Source of the DNA: Bacteroidota bacterium
Lineage (GTDB): Bacteria > Bacteroidota > Bacteroidia > Cytophagales > Cyclobacteriaceae
Direction: 5' to 3'
Assembly (NCBI GenBank): GCA_018266435.1
Contig: JAFEAL010000003.1
Coordinates: 62,001-126,000, forward strand
DNA length: 64,000 nucleotides
Shown here: positions 63,222-64,000 of the stretch, piece after piece
Layout: each line of letters begins with the position of its first letter
Position numbering within the stretch: the stretch's first letter is position 1
Notes under the pieces: generated by a model
Database searches by the model: none
Told to the model about the DNA's origin: nothing
What the model saw: the letters and a program-made list of their open reading frames with translations, nothing else
Program-made: the position numbers and the translations under genes

Positions 63222-64000
63222 TTGAACAGCAAAATCGTATTGGCTTTAGTTATTTGTGTCTCAAGTTCTTTTTGTTTTCCACTACAAATAAAATCACAAG
63301 GACTAGAGCATAACTCCCTGCTTTCAGGTCATTTGGTAACCCAATATACAGGCGACAACGGCCTGATTTCAAACAACATCACCAGTGCCATTCAGGATAA
63401 ATCGGGTTTTATTTGGGCCACCACCTATAATGGCATCATGCGCTTTGATGGAATAAAAGTAGATGTGTTCGACCGGGGTAATATTCCCTTTTTAACCACA
63501 GATGCTTTTTACAAAGTTTATGAAGATCAGGAAGGCACGCTTTGGTTCGCATCTCAAGGAAATGGATTGGTCGTGTATAAAAATAAAAATTTTTTTAAGA
63601 TAGATTCAACAGAACAGGTACTCCCTAAATCCGTGCGCACACTTTTAATTGAACCCAATGGAATCATCTGGGCCGGATCCAACAACAATGGAATTTTTTT
63701 AATACATAATGGAATACCCAAACAACTTGACTTGCCCCAGCTCAATCAGGTTGGTATTTTAGATTTGGCAAAAGACACACAAAATAATTTGTGGATAGCA
63801 ACAGATGGTAAGGGGCTTTATAAATATAATGGAAAAGAGCTGACCCTTATTGAGGGATTGTTAAGCAAGACAATCAACGCTCTGGGCATAACAAAAGATA
63901 ATACTATTTGGGTGGGAACAACCAATGGGCTTAACTACCTAAGCGATGGGAAAATTTACAAATATGATTCACTAAAAAATTATGAAGTCAACTGCATCAC
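63222..64000 (+). CDS. Two-component-type beta-propeller sensor protein, 3' truncated
   Basis: An open frame from TTG 63222 to the window end (about 259 residues seen). A signal-like start (NSKIVLALVICVSSSFCFPL) leads into repeated propeller blades with the reg_prop pattern: NNITSAIQDKSGFIWATTYNGIMRFDG, TLWFASQGNGLVVYKN, IIWAGSNNNGIFLIHNG, NLWIATDGKGLYKYNG, TIWVGTTNGLNYLSDG. Such propellers are sensor regions of hybrid two-component or GGDEF/HTH proteins; the output domain lies outside the window. No ATG is in frame near the start, so TTG is inferred from the signal peptide. Confidence 0.8.
   Translation, partial: MNSKIVLALVICVSSSFCFPLQIKSQGLEHNSLLSGHLVTQYTGDNGLISNNITSAIQDKSGFIWATTYNGIMRFDGIKVDVFDRGNIPFLTTDAFYKVYEDQEGTLWFASQGNGLVVYKNKNFFKIDSTEQVLPKSVRTLLIEPNGIIWAGSNNNGIFLIHNGIPKQLDLPQLNQVGILDLAKDTQNNLWIATDGKGLYKYNGKELTLIEGLLSKTINALGITKDNTIWVGTTNGLNYLSDGKIYKYDSLKNYEVNCI

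Noticed and set aside
1-64000. CRISPR arrays, insertion sequences, prophage or integrase genes
   Set aside because: No regularly spaced repeats, transposase or integrase motifs were seen. The holin-X-like protein at 9508 is a small envelope protein, not evidence of phage.
1-64000. tRNA or rRNA genes
   Set aside because: No cloverleaf, CCA end or conserved rRNA stretch was recognised in the gaps; a tRNA covariance scan would settle this.

Overview
The window reads as chromosomal DNA from a member of the Bacteroidota, most likely the Cytophagales or a close relative. Indicators seen in the sequence are a GldJ-type gliding/type IX secretion lipoprotein, a fused MurF-alanine racemase, paired OmpH proteins behind BamA and UppS, paired DUF6089-type outer-membrane proteins, a bacterial GGGP synthase, and many promoters with the Bacteroidota -7 element TAnnTTTG. 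The order is an inference from gene content, not a phylogeny. No tRNA, rRNA, insertion sequence, prophage or CRISPR array was recognised. Coding density is high and most of the window is housekeeping.

Layout. 1-1615: end of a partner-switching module (PP2C phosphatase cut by the window edge, STAS antagonist, HATPase anti-sigma-type kinase). 1832-5989: three consecutive SurA/parvulin-type periplasmic folding factors. 6045-9416: MoxR ATPase, M20 amidohydrolase, Na/Pi-type transporter. 9508-11010: two small membrane proteins overlapping a GGGP synthase. 11016-14887 (minus): SecA and a SPOR protein. 14888-15626: non-coding except for a decayed histidine-kinase tail. 15627-18775 (minus): DUF4834 protein, caspase-TPR protein, DapF. 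18839-25397 (minus): envelope-biogenesis operon, two DUF6089 proteins, UppS, BamA, OmpH, OmpH, then a terminator.

25622-29711 (plus): GlyA, TatC, RpiB, nitroreductase, threonine-dehydratase-like enzyme. 29720-33412: retropepsin-PDZ protein, LOG protein with a previously uncalled 35-residue upstream ORF, DUF2911 protein, a HisA paralogue lacking its catalytic Asp, a secreted hypothetical protein. 33477-36238: CsaA-like protein and the MurF-Alr fusion. 36239-36780: decayed coding sequence. 36781-38758: PLP enzyme and radical SAM protein, divergent. 38784-45459: heavy-metal RND efflux cluster (small secreted protein, CzcA-type pump, TolC, adaptor, NicO/TauE-like membrane protein). 45501-50970: small membrane protein, Mfd, a small conserved protein and GldJ with a strong terminator. 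51015-52494: ComF, AhpD-like protein, hypothetical protein.

52606-64000 (all plus): a 1089-residue membrane-anchored coiled-coil protein, an RsbW-like ATPase, YbeY, two parS-like centromere sites, MnmG, a methyltransferase, an Ig-like lipoprotein, a TPR protein, and the start of a two-component-type beta-propeller sensor cut by the window end. The parS sites beside mnmG suggest the window lies in the origin-proximal part of the chromosome.

No clearly novel defence or mobile system was found. The most useful leads are the parS pair, the HisA paralogue without its general base, the GGGP-synthase membrane operon, and the coiled-coil protein/RsbW-like pair.
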